NCBI GenBank assembly: GCA_021811235.1
Contig: JAJZPG010000021.1
Span: 1 to 48,535 of the forward strand
Length of the DNA: 48,535 nucleotides
Source of the DNA: Pseudomonadota bacterium
GTDB taxonomy: Bacteria > Pseudomonadota > Gammaproteobacteria > Burkholderiales > Thiobacillaceae
Direction of reading: 5' to 3'
Part shown: piece after piece, positions 6,757-15,307 of the stretch
Layout: every line of letters begins with the position of its first letter
Numbering within the stretch: the stretch's first letter is position 1
Program-made: the position numbers and the translations under genes
The notes under the pieces: model-generated
What the model saw: the letters and a program-made list of their open reading frames with translations, nothing else
Told to the model about the DNA's origin: nothing
The model's database searches: none

Positions 6757-7293
6757 ATGGGCATTTCGATACGCGCTTATGCCCGTCACCGTGGCGTGAC
6801 GGACACCGCTGTTCACAAGGCGATTCGCGCCGGGCGCATCACGCCGGAAGCTGACGGAACCATCGATGCCGACCGAGCGGATCGCGAATGGGCTCGCAAC
6901 TCCGATACGCCCAAGGCAGGTACCCGCGCCAAGGCGACCAAGGTGGTCGTACCCGACACCGGTACACCGTCGAACGATGGGCCCGCTGCCTTGCCCACTG
7001 GTGGCACGTCGTTGCTCCAGGCACGCACGGTCAACGAGGTGGTCAAGGCGCAAACCAACAAGGTGCGATTGGCCCGTCTGAAGGGTGAGCTGGTCGATCG
7101 CCCACAGGCCATCGCGCATGTGTTCAAGCTGGCGCGCTCCGAACGCGATGCGTGGCTGAACTGGCCCGCGCGCATTTCGGCGCAGATGGCTGCCAGGCTC
7201 GATGTCGATCCGCATGCCATGCACGTGGCGCTGGAGGCCGCCGTGCGTGAGCACCTGCAAGAGCTGGGCGAACTGCGCCCTCGGGTGGACTGA
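6757..7293 (+). CDS. Phage terminase small subunit (Nu1-like)
   Basis: 178 residues from the ATG at 6757 (MGISIRAYARHRGV); a TTG at 6733 in the same frame is an alternative. The N-terminus is a Nu1/MerR-type winged helix-turn-helix (SIRAYARHRGVTDTAVHKAIRAGRITPEADGTID) that would bind the cos or pac region. A linker and a C-terminal helical part follow (RSERDAWLNWPARISAQMA), presumably contacting the large subunit. It is the first gene of the late operon, and its stop overlaps the large subunit start (TGATG). The call rests on the fold signature and on position. Confidence 0.85.
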   Translation: MGISIRAYARHRGVTDTAVHKAIRAGRITPEADGTIDADRADREWARNSDTPKAGTRAKATKVVVPDTGTPSNDGPAALPTGGTSLLQARTVNEVVKAQTNKVRLARLKGELVDRPQAIAHVFKLARSERDAWLNWPARISAQMAARLDVDPHAMHVALEAAVREHLQELGELRPRVD

Positions 7294-9254
7294 TGCAGGA
7301 CGTGGACTACGAAGGCGCGACGGAGATTGAGCGCGCCTGGCGTGAAGGGCTGATGCCGGACCCACTGCTGACCGTATCCGAATGGTCGGATCGGCACCGG
7401 ATGCTTTCCAGCAAAGCGTCCGCCGAACCGGGCCGCTGGCGAACCAGCCGCACGCCGTACCTGAAGGCGATCATGGACTGCCTGTCGCCGACCTCGCCGG
7501 TCGAGCGCGTTGTGTTCATGAAGGCTGCCCAGCTCGGTGCGACCGAGATGGGGTCGAACTGGATCGGCTACGTGATCCACCACGCGCCAGGCCCAATGAT
7601 GGCGGTCTGGCCGACAGTGGAAATGGCCAAGCGCAACTCCAAGCAGCGAATCGACCCGCTGATCGAGGAGTCGGGTGTTCTGGCCGAGTTGATAGCCCCG
7701 GCCAGGAGCCGGGACTCGGGCAACACCATTCTCGCGAAGGAGTTCCGAGGTGGCGTCCTGGTCATGACCGGTGCCAACAGCGCGGTCGGACTGCGGTCGA
7801 TGCCTGTCCGATACCTGTTCCTCGATGAGGTGGACGGCTATCCGCTGGACGTCGAGGGCGAAGGCGATGCGATTTCACTGGCTGAGGCGCGCACCCGGAC
7901 CTTCGCCCGGCGCAAGATCTTCATCGTCTCGACGCCGACGATCTCTGGGGCGAGCGCCATCGAACGCGAATATGAGTCATCCGATCAGCGCCGCTACTTT
8001 GTGCCATGCCCGCATTGCTCGCATCGGCAGTGGCTGCGCTTCGAACAATTGCGATGGGAGAAAGGCCAGCCGGACAGCGCCGCCTATGTCTGCGAGTCCT
8101 GCGACGCGCCGATTTCAGAACACCACAAGACCTGGATGCTGGAACACGGCGAGTGGCGCGCACTTGTGCCAGAGAACGGTGCCAAGACCGCCGGCTTCCA
8201 CTTGTCGTCACTTTACAGCCCAGTGGGCTGGCGCAGTTGGCGCGAGATCGCCGTCGCCTGGGAACTGGCTGTGAGCAAGGAGTCGGGTTCTGCGGCGGCC
8301 ATCAAGACGTTCAAGAACACCGAACTGGGGGAGACCTGGGTCGAGGAAGGCGAAGCACCGGATTGGCAACGCCTCGTCGAGCGGCGCGAGGACTACCCGG
8401 TCGGATCGATTCCTCCCGGCGGACTCCTGCTGGTGGGCGGCGCGGATGTCCAGAAGGATCGCATCGAAGCCTCGATCTGGGCCTTCGGGCGCGGCAAGGA
8501 ATCATGGCTGGTCGAGCATCGCGTCTTGATGGGCGACACCGCGCGGGATGCGGTTTGGAAACAACTGGCGGATCTGCTCGCGGAAAACTGGACGCACGCG
8601 TCCGGCGCGGCGATGCCGCTGGCACGGTTCGCCTTAGACACTGGGTTTGCCACCCAAGAGGCCTATACCTTCGTGCGGGCCAGTCGCGACCCGCGCGTCA
8701 TGGCCATCAAAGGTGTCGCGCGCGGCGCGGCACTGATCGGGACCCCCACCGCAGTGGATATTTCCAAGGGCGGCAAGAAGCTGCGCCGAGGCATCAAGGT
8801 GTTCTCGGTCGCGGTCGGCATTGCCAAGCTCGAGCTCTACAACAACCTGCGCAAATCGGCGGATGTGGCCGAGGACGGTATCACCGCGATCTATCCGGCC
8901 GGATTCATCCATCTGCCGCAAGTGGACGCGGAGTTCATCCAGCAGCTCTGCGCGGAACAACTCATCACCCGCCGCGACCGGAATGGCTTTCCCATCCGGG
9001 AGTGGCAAAAGATGCGCGAGCGTAACGAGGCGCTGGACTGCTACGTCTACGCCCGCGCAGCCGCTTCAGCGGCAGGACTGGATCGCTTCGATGAGCGCCA
9101 TTGGCGCGAGCTGGAGCGACAACTGGGGATGGCAGACCCGCCTGACCCCGTGACCACCACGACGACTGACGAGGCCACCCAACGCGGTGGCCTCGCCGTT
9201 TCTGGGCCAGGTCGCCGCGCACGCCAGTTGGTGCGCAGCCGCTGGCTCTCTTGA
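7293..9254 (+). CDS. Phage terminase large subunit (GpA family)
   Basis: 653 residues, the usual size for GpA-type large terminases. The packaging ATPase has a Walker A-like KAAQLGATE at 77-85 and Walker B with catalytic Glu (LFLDEVD, 175-181). A zinc-binding insert follows (C239, C242, C267, C270). The nuclease domain begins near GGADVQKDRIEASIWAFG (~390), with conserved acidic residues. It cuts concatemeric DNA and pumps it into the prohead. The last ~30 residues are Thr- and Arg-rich, and their DNA contains a perfect 10-bp hairpin, so this tail may be under RNA-structure rather than protein selection. Confidence 0.97.
   Translation: MQDVDYEGATEIERAWREGLMPDPLLTVSEWSDRHRMLSSKASAEPGRWRTSRTPYLKAIMDCLSPTSPVERVVFMKAAQLGATEMGSNWIGYVIHHAPGPMMAVWPTVEMAKRNSKQRIDPLIEESGVLAELIAPARSRDSGNTILAKEFRGGVLVMTGANSAVGLRSMPVRYLFLDEVDGYPLDVEGEGDAISLAEARTRTFARRKIFIVSTPTISGASAIEREYESSDQRRYFVPCPHCSHRQWLRFEQLRWEKGQPDSAAYVCESCDAPISEHHKTWMLEHGEWRALVPENGAKTAGFHLSSLYSPVGWRSWREIAVAWELAVSKESGSAAAIKTFKNTELGETWVEEGEAPDWQRLVERREDYPVGSIPPGGLLLVGGADVQKDRIEASIWAFGRGKESWLVEHRVLMGDTARDAVWKQLADLLAENWTHASGAAMPLARFALDTGFATQEAYTFVRASRDPRVMAIKGVARGAALIGTPTAVDISKGGKKLRRGIKVFSVAVGIAKLELYNNLRKSADVAEDGITAIYPAGFIHLPQVDAEFIQQLCAEQLITRRDRNGFPIREWQKMRERNEALDCYVYARAAASAAGLDRFDERHWRELERQLGMADPPDPVTTTTTDEATQRGGLAVSGPGRRARQLVRSRWLS
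9170..9195 (+). terminator. Terminator-like hairpin inside the 3' end of the large terminase gene
   Basis: CGAGGCCACC (9170-9179) and GGTGGCCTCG (9186-9195) form a perfect 10-bp stem with a 6-base loop, followed by CCGTTTCTG. It lies about 60 bases before the stop codon. The T-run is short, so it may attenuate rather than stop the late transcript. Confidence 0.45.
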
Positions 9255-9271
9255 TCGACAAAGGACATCCC

Positions 9272-9763
9272 ATGAGTTTGCAGACCCGTATCGAGAGCCT
9301 GGTGATTCGCATCGCCCAGGAGTTCAACACGCTCAACGGCAAGACCGGCACGCTGGCGAGCCTGACTACCACCGACAAGTCGAGTCTGGTGGCTGCCATC
9401 AACGAGCTTCAGTCGGCCGTGCTCAGCGGAACTGGTATCGACGACGCCAACGTGGCGCTGACCACCACCTACTCGTCGACCAAGATCGTCACGCTGCTCG
9501 ACACGCTCAAGGCCGAGATCCTCGGTGGTGCCGATGCTGCCTACGACACGCTGGTCGAGATCCAGCAGTTGCTACAGGACGGTACCAGCGGCCTCGATGC
9601 GCTGCTTGCCGCCGTCACCAACCGCGTGCGCTTCGATGCCGCGCAGACGCTGACTGTCATCGAGCAGCAGCAGGCCCGATCGAACATCGGCGCCGTTGCA
9701 TTGACGGCCATCGGCGATGCCGACACCGACTTCGTCGCCGTATTCGAGGGAGCACTGGTCTGA
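9272..9763 (+). CDS. Phage structural protein, coiled/fiber-like
   Basis: 163 residues from MSLQTRIESLVIRIAQEF; AAGGA lies 7 bases upstream. The N-terminal ~40 residues are amphipathic helix. The rest alternates Thr/Ser-rich stretches (TTTDKSSLVAAINELQSAV) with leucine-rich helices (LVEIQQLLQDGTSGLDALLAAV), a composition seen in phage fiber or tail-associated proteins. It sits between terminase and gpW, an unusual place for a fiber, and shares its N-terminal pattern (MSL..RI.SL..RI) with the next gene. No enzyme motif. A virion-associated role is inferred from composition and context. Confidence 0.6.
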   Translation: MSLQTRIESLVIRIAQEFNTLNGKTGTLASLTTTDKSSLVAAINELQSAVLSGTGIDDANVALTTTYSSTKIVTLLDTLKAEILGGADAAYDTLVEIQQLLQDGTSGLDALLAAVTNRVRFDAAQTLTVIEQQQARSNIGAVALTAIGDADTDFVAVFEGALV

Positions 9764-10155
9764 TGTCGCTTTCCGACCGCATCGCATCTCTCGCCGCGCG
9801 CATCGGCATCGAAGTGAAGACCAAGATCGACGCATCTCATCCAGGACTTGCCCGCGCGTGGGTGAGCTTCGGCTACGTCAACGGCCAGATGGTGATGCAC
9901 AGCGCTCGCAACGTCGTGAGCGTGGAACGCCTGGCGACTGGTCGCTATCGCGTCCACTTCACGCAGCCGATGCCGGACGCCAACTACTGCTGGGTTGCAC
10001 TGGCCCGCGGCAGCACCGACAACGGCACGCAGCGCATCGCCATCGCGCGTGCCAGCGCCGACCAGAAGACCGCCGAGTACGTTGATGTCGCTTGCGCCAC
10101 GATGGCGACGTCGTTTGCCGACTCCACCGAGATCAACCTGGTGGTGTATCGCTGA
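9763..10155 (+). CDS. Phage structural protein paired with the preceding gene
   Basis: 130 residues. It starts MSLSDRIASLAARIGIEVKT, matching the N-terminal pattern of its upstream neighbour. It then has a beta-rich domain (WVSFGYVNGQMVMHSARNVV; RYRVHFTQPMPDANYCWVALARG) like the C-terminal tip or decoration domains of phage fibers. The start codon overlaps the neighbour's stop (TGATG). The shared helical N-terminus could let the two proteins co-assemble or dock at one site. Function not established. Confidence 0.6.
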   Translation: MSLSDRIASLAARIGIEVKTKIDASHPGLARAWVSFGYVNGQMVMHSARNVVSVERLATGRYRVHFTQPMPDANYCWVALARGSTDNGTQRIAIARASADQKTAEYVDVACATMATSFADSTEINLVVYR

Positions 10156-10376
10156 TGGCCTACACCCAGTCCCAACTCGATGCGCTCGAAGCCGCGCTGG
10201 CCAAAGGCGAGCGCCGCGTCAGCTTCGGTGACAAGACCGTCGAGTACCGCACTGTCGATGAGCTAGCTGCCGCCATTCGCGAGGTCAAACGCGGTCTGTT
10301 CGATGACGCCGTCGCCACCGGTCTGTGGCCAGGCGCTCCGCGCCAGATCCGCGTCACGACCCGGAAGGCCACCTGA
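10155..10376 (+). CDS. gpW-like head-tail joining protein
   Basis: 73 residues, close to lambda gpW (68). It has helix (SQLDALEAALAKGERR), a short beta-hairpin (VSFGDKTVEYRT), and a second helix (VDELAAAIREVKRGLFDD), which is the gpW fold order. Located just before the portal gene, as in lambda, and coupled on both sides by one-base stop/start overlaps. It would seal the portal after packaging and receive the tail. Confidence 0.85.
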   Translation: MAYTQSQLDALEAALAKGERRVSFGDKTVEYRTVDELAAAIREVKRGLFDDAVATGLWPGAPRQIRVTTRKAT

Positions 10377-11860
10377 TGAGCTGGTTCGGAAAACTTCGAC
10401 GCGGCATGTTTGGCGGACCGTCGCCGACTTATGACGGTATTGGTGGCGGTCGACGTGCAATCGCGTGGCAGGTCGGCAACCCTGGCGCGGTCGCCGCTCT
10501 GGCCTTCACTCAGAATGAACTCCGAGCCAAGAGCCGTGATCTGGTACGACGCAATGCCTGGGCTGCCGCCGGCGTGGAGGCCTTCGTCGCCAACGCGATC
10601 GGCACGGGCATCAAGCCGCAGTCGATGCTCGCGGACAACGCGCTGCGGGAATCCATTCACGCACTCTGGTGGGATTGGTGCAGTGATGCGGACGCGACTG
10701 GCGTGACCGACTTCTACGGTCTGCAGGCTCTTGCCTGCCGGGCCATGCTGGAAGGCGGAGAAGTCCTGGTGCGGCTGCGCTATCGCCGACCCGAAGATGG
10801 TCTGGCAGTCGGCCTGCAACTTCAGGTGTTGGAACCCGAGCATCTGCCCACGACGATGAATCTTGAGCTTCCGTCCGGAAATGTGGTGCGGGCTGGCATC
10901 GAGTTCGATCGTCTCGGGCGGCGTATGGCCTACCACCTGTATCGCTCGCATCCCGGCGACGGAACGCTGGCGCCGATGTCGGGCACCGGCGGCATGGATA
11001 CCGTGCGCGTGCCAGCTTCCGAGATCATCCACCTGTTCCGTCCGCTTCGCCCTGGCCAGATCCGGGGCGAGCCGTGGTTGGCGCGGGCACTGGTCAAGCT
11101 CAATGAGCTGGACCAGTACGACGACGCCGAACTGGTGCGAAAAAAGACGGCGGCGATGTTCGCGGGCTTCATCACCCGCCTGGCGCCCGAGGACAACCTC
11201 ATGGGTGAAGGGCTGGCGGACGCCAACGGCGTGTCCCTCGCAGGACTGGAACCCGGGACCATGCAGCTCCTGGAGCCTGGCGAGGACGTCAAGTTCAGCC
11301 AACCGGCAGACGTCGGCGCCAGTTACGCCGAGTTCCTGCGCATGCAGTTCCGGGCCGTCGCCGCCGCGATGGGCATCACCTACGAGATGCTCACCGGGGA
11401 CCTCACGCAGGTGAACTACTCGTCGATCCGTGCCGGCCTGCTGGAGTTTCGCCGTCGTTGTGAGGCGATCCAGCATGGCGTGATCGTCCACCAGCTCTGC
11501 CGCCCGATCTGGCGGGCATGGATGGAACAGGCTGCGCTCGAAGGCGCACTCGATCTTCCCGGTTTCAGCAACCGCAAGCGGCAGTACCTCGCCGCCAAAT
11601 GGATTCCGCAAGGCTGGCAGTGGGTCGATCCGAAGAAGGAGTTCGACGCGATGCTCACCGCAATCCGCGCTGGATTGCTTTCACGCTCCGAAGCCATTTC
11701 GGCCTTCGGCTACGACGCCGAAGACATCGACCGCGAGATCGCGGCAGACAACCAACGAGCCGATGAGCTCGGCTTGGTTTTCGATTCCGACCCGCGCCAC
11801 GACAAAGCGCCCATCGCAACGGCCACCCCGGCTGCGGCGCAAGAACCCCAGGACAACTGA
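10376..11860 (+). CDS. Phage portal protein (lambda gpB family)
   Basis: 494 residues, normal for lambda-type portals. The N-terminus is basic and glycine-rich; conserved segments include LVRRNAWAAAGVEAFVANAIGTGIKP, the central DLTQVNYSSIRAGLLEFRR and the WVDPKKEFDAMLTAIRAG stretch. It forms the dodecameric channel at the head vertex for DNA entry and tail attachment. The start at 10376 overlaps the gpW stop; an earlier in-frame start would run back into gpW. The Pro/Ala-rich C-terminal tail is probably disordered. Confidence 0.96.
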   Translation: MSWFGKLRRGMFGGPSPTYDGIGGGRRAIAWQVGNPGAVAALAFTQNELRAKSRDLVRRNAWAAAGVEAFVANAIGTGIKPQSMLADNALRESIHALWWDWCSDADATGVTDFYGLQALACRAMLEGGEVLVRLRYRRPEDGLAVGLQLQVLEPEHLPTTMNLELPSGNVVRAGIEFDRLGRRMAYHLYRSHPGDGTLAPMSGTGGMDTVRVPASEIIHLFRPLRPGQIRGEPWLARALVKLNELDQYDDAELVRKKTAAMFAGFITRLAPEDNLMGEGLADANGVSLAGLEPGTMQLLEPGEDVKFSQPADVGASYAEFLRMQFRAVAAAMGITYEMLTGDLTQVNYSSIRAGLLEFRRRCEAIQHGVIVHQLCRPIWRAWMEQAALEGALDLPGFSNRKRQYLAAKWIPQGWQWVDPKKEFDAMLTAIRAGLLSRSEAISAFGYDAEDIDREIAADNQRADELGLVFDSDPRHDKAPIATATPAAAQEPQDN

Positions 11861-11861
11861 T

Positions 11862-13181
11862 ATGCAGCTTGTACACCTGGCGTCCCGTCTCTACGGGACG
11901 CCGCTCCTCATTGCGCGCTCGAAACTGGACGTGATCCTGTCCGTCCTCGGTCCACGCATCGGACTGCCGGACATCGATGCCGCCGTCCCGCTTCCCGGCC
12001 CAAAGGCCAGCGCCTCGGCTGGGCAGCTCGGCATCGCGATCATCCCGGTGCACGGCACGCTGGTGCGACGGGCAATGGGACTGGAGGCCGCATCCGGCCT
12101 GACCTCCTATGGCGAGATCGCTGCACGCCTGGACGCGGCACTCTCGGACCCACAGGTCAACGGCATCCTGCTCGACCTCGACTCCCCCGGCGGTGAGGCG
12201 GGTGGCGTATTCGAGCTGGCCGAACGGATTCGCGCCGCCAACGACATCAAGCCGGTCTGGGCACATGCCAACGACTCGGCGTACTCGGCGGCTTACGCCA
12301 TCGCGGCCGCTGCATCGCGCCTGACCCTGTCCCAAACCGCTGGGGTGGGCTCCATCGGCGTCATTGCCCTGCACGTCGACCAGTCCGTCAAGGATGCCAA
12401 GGACGGGGTTGCCTACACGGCGATCTATGCCGGTCACCACAAGAACGACTTTTCTCCCCATGCACCGCTGTCGCCACAAGCGGCCTCCACCCTGCAGTCG
12501 GAGGTCGATCGGCTGTACGGGATCTTCGTCAACCAAGTCGCGCGGATGCGCGGGTTGGACAGCGATGCCGTGCGAGCGACCGAAGCCGGCTTGATCTTCG
12601 GGGATGCGTCGGTCGCAACAGGACTGGCCGACGCCGTGATGAGTTTCGACCAGGTTCTGGTCGAGTTCACCAACGCGCTGGATGCGCAACGCCGACTGGC
12701 GACACCCAGTGCAAATGCTGCGAAGCGCCGCCCACAAGCTCGCGCCTCACCCGTGGCACTGAACGCGAGCCATCAGATTTCCAGCCATCAACCCTCTCAT
12801 TTGGAGCAAACCATGACCGACCAAGAACAGCAGTCCCCGATGGACGACCCCGATCCGGAGCTCACGCCAGAGCCGCCGGAGACACCAGCGCAAGCACCCG
12901 CAGCACCGCCCGTTGCCGCGTCGATCACCGGTGCGCACACCAACGGCCGCATCGAGGCACAAGCCATTGCCGAGATCTGCCTGATCGCCGGTACACCGCA
13001 GCGCACGGCGGAATTCCTTGCTTCCGGGATGACCGAGGCTCAGGTTCGCCGCGCGCTGCTCGAGGCTCGTGCAGAACAGCCGGAAATTGCCTCGCGCATC
13101 ACCGCCGATGCGGGAACCACCGTGCGGCCGGAAAGCAGCCCGGTCGTTGCCGCCGTCAAGAAACTCGCCACTAAGGAGTAA
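11862..13181 (+). CDS. S49 family phage head maturation protease with C-terminal scaffold
   Basis: 439 residues. The N-terminal ~290 are a SppA/ClpP-fold serine protease of family S49 (lambda gpC type). They contain GIAIIPVHGTLV, the oxyanion strand LLDLDSPGGEAGG, a predicted nucleophile Ser at about 142 (AYSAAYA) and a candidate general-base Lys at about 194. After a basic linker, the last ~120 residues are Pro/Ala/Glu-rich and helical, like a scaffolding domain. An internal ATG at 12813 with its own Shine-Dalgarno should yield that part separately. It cleaves scaffold and portal during prohead maturation. Confidence 0.94.
   Translation: MQLVHLASRLYGTPLLIARSKLDVILSVLGPRIGLPDIDAAVPLPGPKASASAGQLGIAIIPVHGTLVRRAMGLEAASGLTSYGEIAARLDAALSDPQVNGILLDLDSPGGEAGGVFELAERIRAANDIKPVWAHANDSAYSAAYAIAAAASRLTLSQTAGVGSIGVIALHVDQSVKDAKDGVAYTAIYAGHHKNDFSPHAPLSPQAASTLQSEVDRLYGIFVNQVARMRGLDSDAVRATEAGLIFGDASVATGLADAVMSFDQVLVEFTNALDAQRRLATPSANAAKRRPQARASPVALNASHQISSHQPSHLEQTMTDQEQQSPMDDPDPELTPEPPETPAQAPAAPPVAASITGAHTNGRIEAQAIAEICLIAGTPQRTAEFLASGMTEAQVRRALLEARAEQPEIASRITADAGTTVRPESSPVVAAVKKLATKE
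12813..13181 (+). CDS. Nested in-frame scaffolding protein (Nu3-like)
   Basis: 122 residues translated from an internal start in the protease frame (MTDQEQQSPMDDPDPE). GGAG at 12802 lies 7 bases before the ATG, a better site than most in this operon. The product has an acidic, Pro-rich disordered N-terminus and a helical C-terminus (AEFLASGMTEAQVRRALLEARA). This mirrors lambda, where the scaffold Nu3 is the separately initiated 3' part of gene C. Expected to build the prohead and then be lost. Confidence 0.8.
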   Translation: MTDQEQQSPMDDPDPELTPEPPETPAQAPAAPPVAASITGAHTNGRIEAQAIAEICLIAGTPQRTAEFLASGMTEAQVRRALLEARAEQPEIASRITADAGTTVRPESSPVVAAVKKLATKE

Positions 13182-13184
13182 GCC

Positions 13185-13562
13185 ATGTCTGCCATTCAGG
13201 AAACCAACAACCTCGGTGATCTCCTCAAGTACGAGGCCCCGAATCTCTATTCACGTGACCTGGCCACTGTCGCTGCCGGGCAAAACCTGCCGCTCGGCGC
13301 CATCGTCGGCCGCGACAGCACGACCGGCAAGCTGAAAGCGCTCGACCCGGCCGCCACCGATGGCACTGAAACCGCGGTCGGCGTGCTCGCCGCAGACGTG
13401 GACGCGACCCTGATCGACCGGGAAGACGCGCTGCTGATCTCCCGCCACGCCATCGTCGCCAGCCATGCCCTGGTGTGGCCGGTCGCCATTACCCCCACCG
13501 AGAAGGCCACCGCGATCGCTCAGCTCGAAGCGCGTGGCGTCCTCGTCCGAACCGCCGCCTGA
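13185..13562 (+). CDS. Head decoration protein (gpD family)
   Basis: 125 residues, near the size of lambda gpD (110). It contains PLGAIVGRDSTTGKLKALDPAATDGTETAVGVL, the gpD-type beta-rich core, and ends in VLVRTAA. The start is preceded by AAGGAG. It lies between protease/scaffold and major capsid as in lambda and would trimerise on the capsid to stabilise it after expansion. Confidence 0.92.
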   Translation: MSAIQETNNLGDLLKYEAPNLYSRDLATVAAGQNLPLGAIVGRDSTTGKLKALDPAATDGTETAVGVLAADVDATLIDREDALLISRHAIVASHALVWPVAITPTEKATAIAQLEARGVLVRTAA

Positions 13563-13576
13563 TCTAGGAGACAACC

Positions 13577-14578
13577 ATGCAGAACCCTTTTACCAATCCC
13601 GCGTTCTCGATGGCGGCGCTCACGGCGGCCATCAACATTCTCCCCAACCGCTATGGCCGCATCGAGGATCTCGGACTGATGCCGGCCAAGCCGGTGCGCC
13701 AGCGACAGGTCATCGTCGAGGAGATGAACGGCGTACTGAACCTGCTGCCGACCTTGCCGCCGGGCGCCCCGGGCACGGTCGGTGTGCGCGGCAAGCGCAC
13801 CTTGCGTTCGTTCGTGATCCCCCATATCCCGCACGACGACGTCGTCCTGCCGGAAGAGGTTCAGGGCATCCGCGCCTTTGGTTCGGAGACTGAAACAGAA
13901 GCCGTCGCGGGCGTCATCGCGCGCCATCTGGAGACGATGCGCAACAAGCACGCGATCACGCTGGAGCACCTGCGCATGGGCGCGCTCAAGGGCGTCATCC
14001 TGGACGCCGATGGCTCCGTGCTGTACGACCTTTTCGACGAGTTCGACATCACGCCGCAGACCATCGCCTTCGATCTTGGCAACGCCGGCACCAATGTGAA
14101 GTCGAAATGCCTCGCGACCCTGGCCGCAATCGAGGACAACCTCAAGGGCGAATTCATGACCGGTGTGCACTGCCTGTGCTCGCCAGAGTTCTTCGCTGCC
14201 CTGACCGGTCATGCCAAGGTCGAGAAGGCCTTCGAAAACTGGCAGCAAGGCGCGATCCTGATCAACGACGTGCGCCGTGGCTTCACCTACGCCGGCATCA
14301 CCTTCGAGGAGTATCGCGGACAGGCGACCGATCCGTCTGGCACCACCCGTCGCTTCATCGCGGCTGGCGAGGCGCATGCCTTCCCTCTGGGCACGGTGGA
14401 TACCTTTGGCACCTACTTCGCGCCGGCGGACTTCAACGAGACGGTCAACACCATCGGGCAGACGCTCTATGCCAAGCAGGAGCCGCGCAAGTTCGATCGG
14501 GGCACCGACCTGCATACCCAGTCGAATCCGCTGCCCATGTGCCACCGCCCGGGTGTGCTCGTGAAGCTGACGGTGTGA
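13577..14578 (+). CDS. Major capsid protein (gpE family)
   Basis: 333 residues, close to lambda gpE (341). Recognisable segments are FSMAALTAAINILPNRYGRI at the N-terminus, RHLETMRNKHAITLEHLRMG near the middle and the C-terminal EPRKFDRGTDLHTQSNPLP/CHRPGVLVKL. This is the HK97-fold lambda gpE family that forms the icosahedral shell. The preceding gpD and following connector genes keep the lambda order. Its stop overlaps the next start (TGATG). Confidence 0.96.
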   Translation: MQNPFTNPAFSMAALTAAINILPNRYGRIEDLGLMPAKPVRQRQVIVEEMNGVLNLLPTLPPGAPGTVGVRGKRTLRSFVIPHIPHDDVVLPEEVQGIRAFGSETETEAVAGVIARHLETMRNKHAITLEHLRMGALKGVILDADGSVLYDLFDEFDITPQTIAFDLGNAGTNVKSKCLATLAAIEDNLKGEFMTGVHCLCSPEFFAALTGHAKVEKAFENWQQGAILINDVRRGFTYAGITFEEYRGQATDPSGTTRRFIAAGEAHAFPLGTVDTFGTYFAPADFNETVNTIGQTLYAKQEPRKFDRGTDLHTQSNPLPMCHRPGVLVKLTV

Positions 14579-14862
14579 TGGTGCGCATCGAGGACTTCTA
14601 CGAGGCCGCTAGGCGGTCTGGCTTGCTGGTGGATGCGGAAATCGATGGCATAACGATCGCTGTCGATTTCCGCGCTCCGGACGAAACCATCCTGGATGGG
14701 CTGGCCCTGTCCACCGACTACTCGATGCGTTTTCCAGCCTCGGCGTTGCCGAGTCTGGCAGCAGGCGACACCGTCGCCATCGGTGGCAGCGATTACCGCG
14801 TCTGCGATATCCGCAGCATCGGCGACGGCAGCGAAAAGCGCGCTTCACTTTCTCGACTCTGA
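14578..14862 (+). CDS. Head-tail joining protein (gpFII-like)
   Basis: 94 residues, beginning MVRIEDFYEAARRSGLLVDAEIDG and ending in a small beta-barrel-like part (AAGDTVAIGGSDYRVCDIRSI). Size, position just after the capsid gene, and strand pattern fit the Phage_attach/gpFII connectors that complete the head and bind the tail. Sequence identity to gpFII cannot be judged here, so the name is by position and fold pattern. Confidence 0.65.
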   Translation: MVRIEDFYEAARRSGLLVDAEIDGITIAVDFRAPDETILDGLALSTDYSMRFPASALPSLAAGDTVAIGGSDYRVCDIRSIGDGSEKRASLSRL

Positions 14863-14874
14863 GGACTCCTGTTC

Positions 14875-15300
14875 ATGTACTCCATCCGCGAGCGCATCTT
14901 GCGGGAGGTCGTCGCACGTCTGATTTCTGCGGTGGCGCCTGTCCCGGTTCTACGGTTTCCGACCGTGCCGGTGACGCGAGAGGCCAGCCCCGCACTGCTG
15001 GTATTTGCCGAAGGCGACAGCATCACGGCGCATGCCAACAACCTCGTCGACCGATTACTGATGGTCCGTTTGGTAGCCGTAGCCCGTGGGGACGATGCCT
15101 TCGACCAAGCTGATCTGGCGGTGGTCGCTGCCCACACGGCGCTGATGAGCGACACCAACCTCGGTGGCCTTGCTTTGGCCGTGCGCGAAGTCGATTGCGA
15201 GTGGGACCCGGAAGACGCCGACGCCGGAGCCGTGGCGCTGCCGGCCCGTTACGAGATCCGCTACCGCACCCACGCACTTGACCTGACCCGAACTGGATAA
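14875..15300 (+). CDS. Minor tail protein / tail terminator (gpU- or gpZ-like)
   Basis: 141 residues. It begins with an amphipathic helix (SIRERILREVVARLISAVAP) followed by strands. The C-terminal part contains LGGLALAVREVDCEWDPEDADAG and RYEIRYRTH, a pattern common in tail terminator and tail-completion proteins. It lies between the FII-like gene and the tail tube, where lambda has Z and U. It would stop tail tube growth or join tail to head. Which of the two roles it has cannot be decided. Confidence 0.65.
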   Translation: MYSIRERILREVVARLISAVAPVPVLRFPTVPVTREASPALLVFAEGDSITAHANNLVDRLLMVRLVAVARGDDAFDQADLAVVAAHTALMSDTNLGGLALAVREVDCEWDPEDADAGAVALPARYEIRYRTHALDLTRTG

Positions 15301-15307
15301 CCCAACG

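Noticed and set aside
10160-11611. A long minus-strand frame opposite the portal gene
   Set aside because: Codon shadow of the portal protein, a well-recognised family in the operon direction; Arg/His-rich product without motifs.
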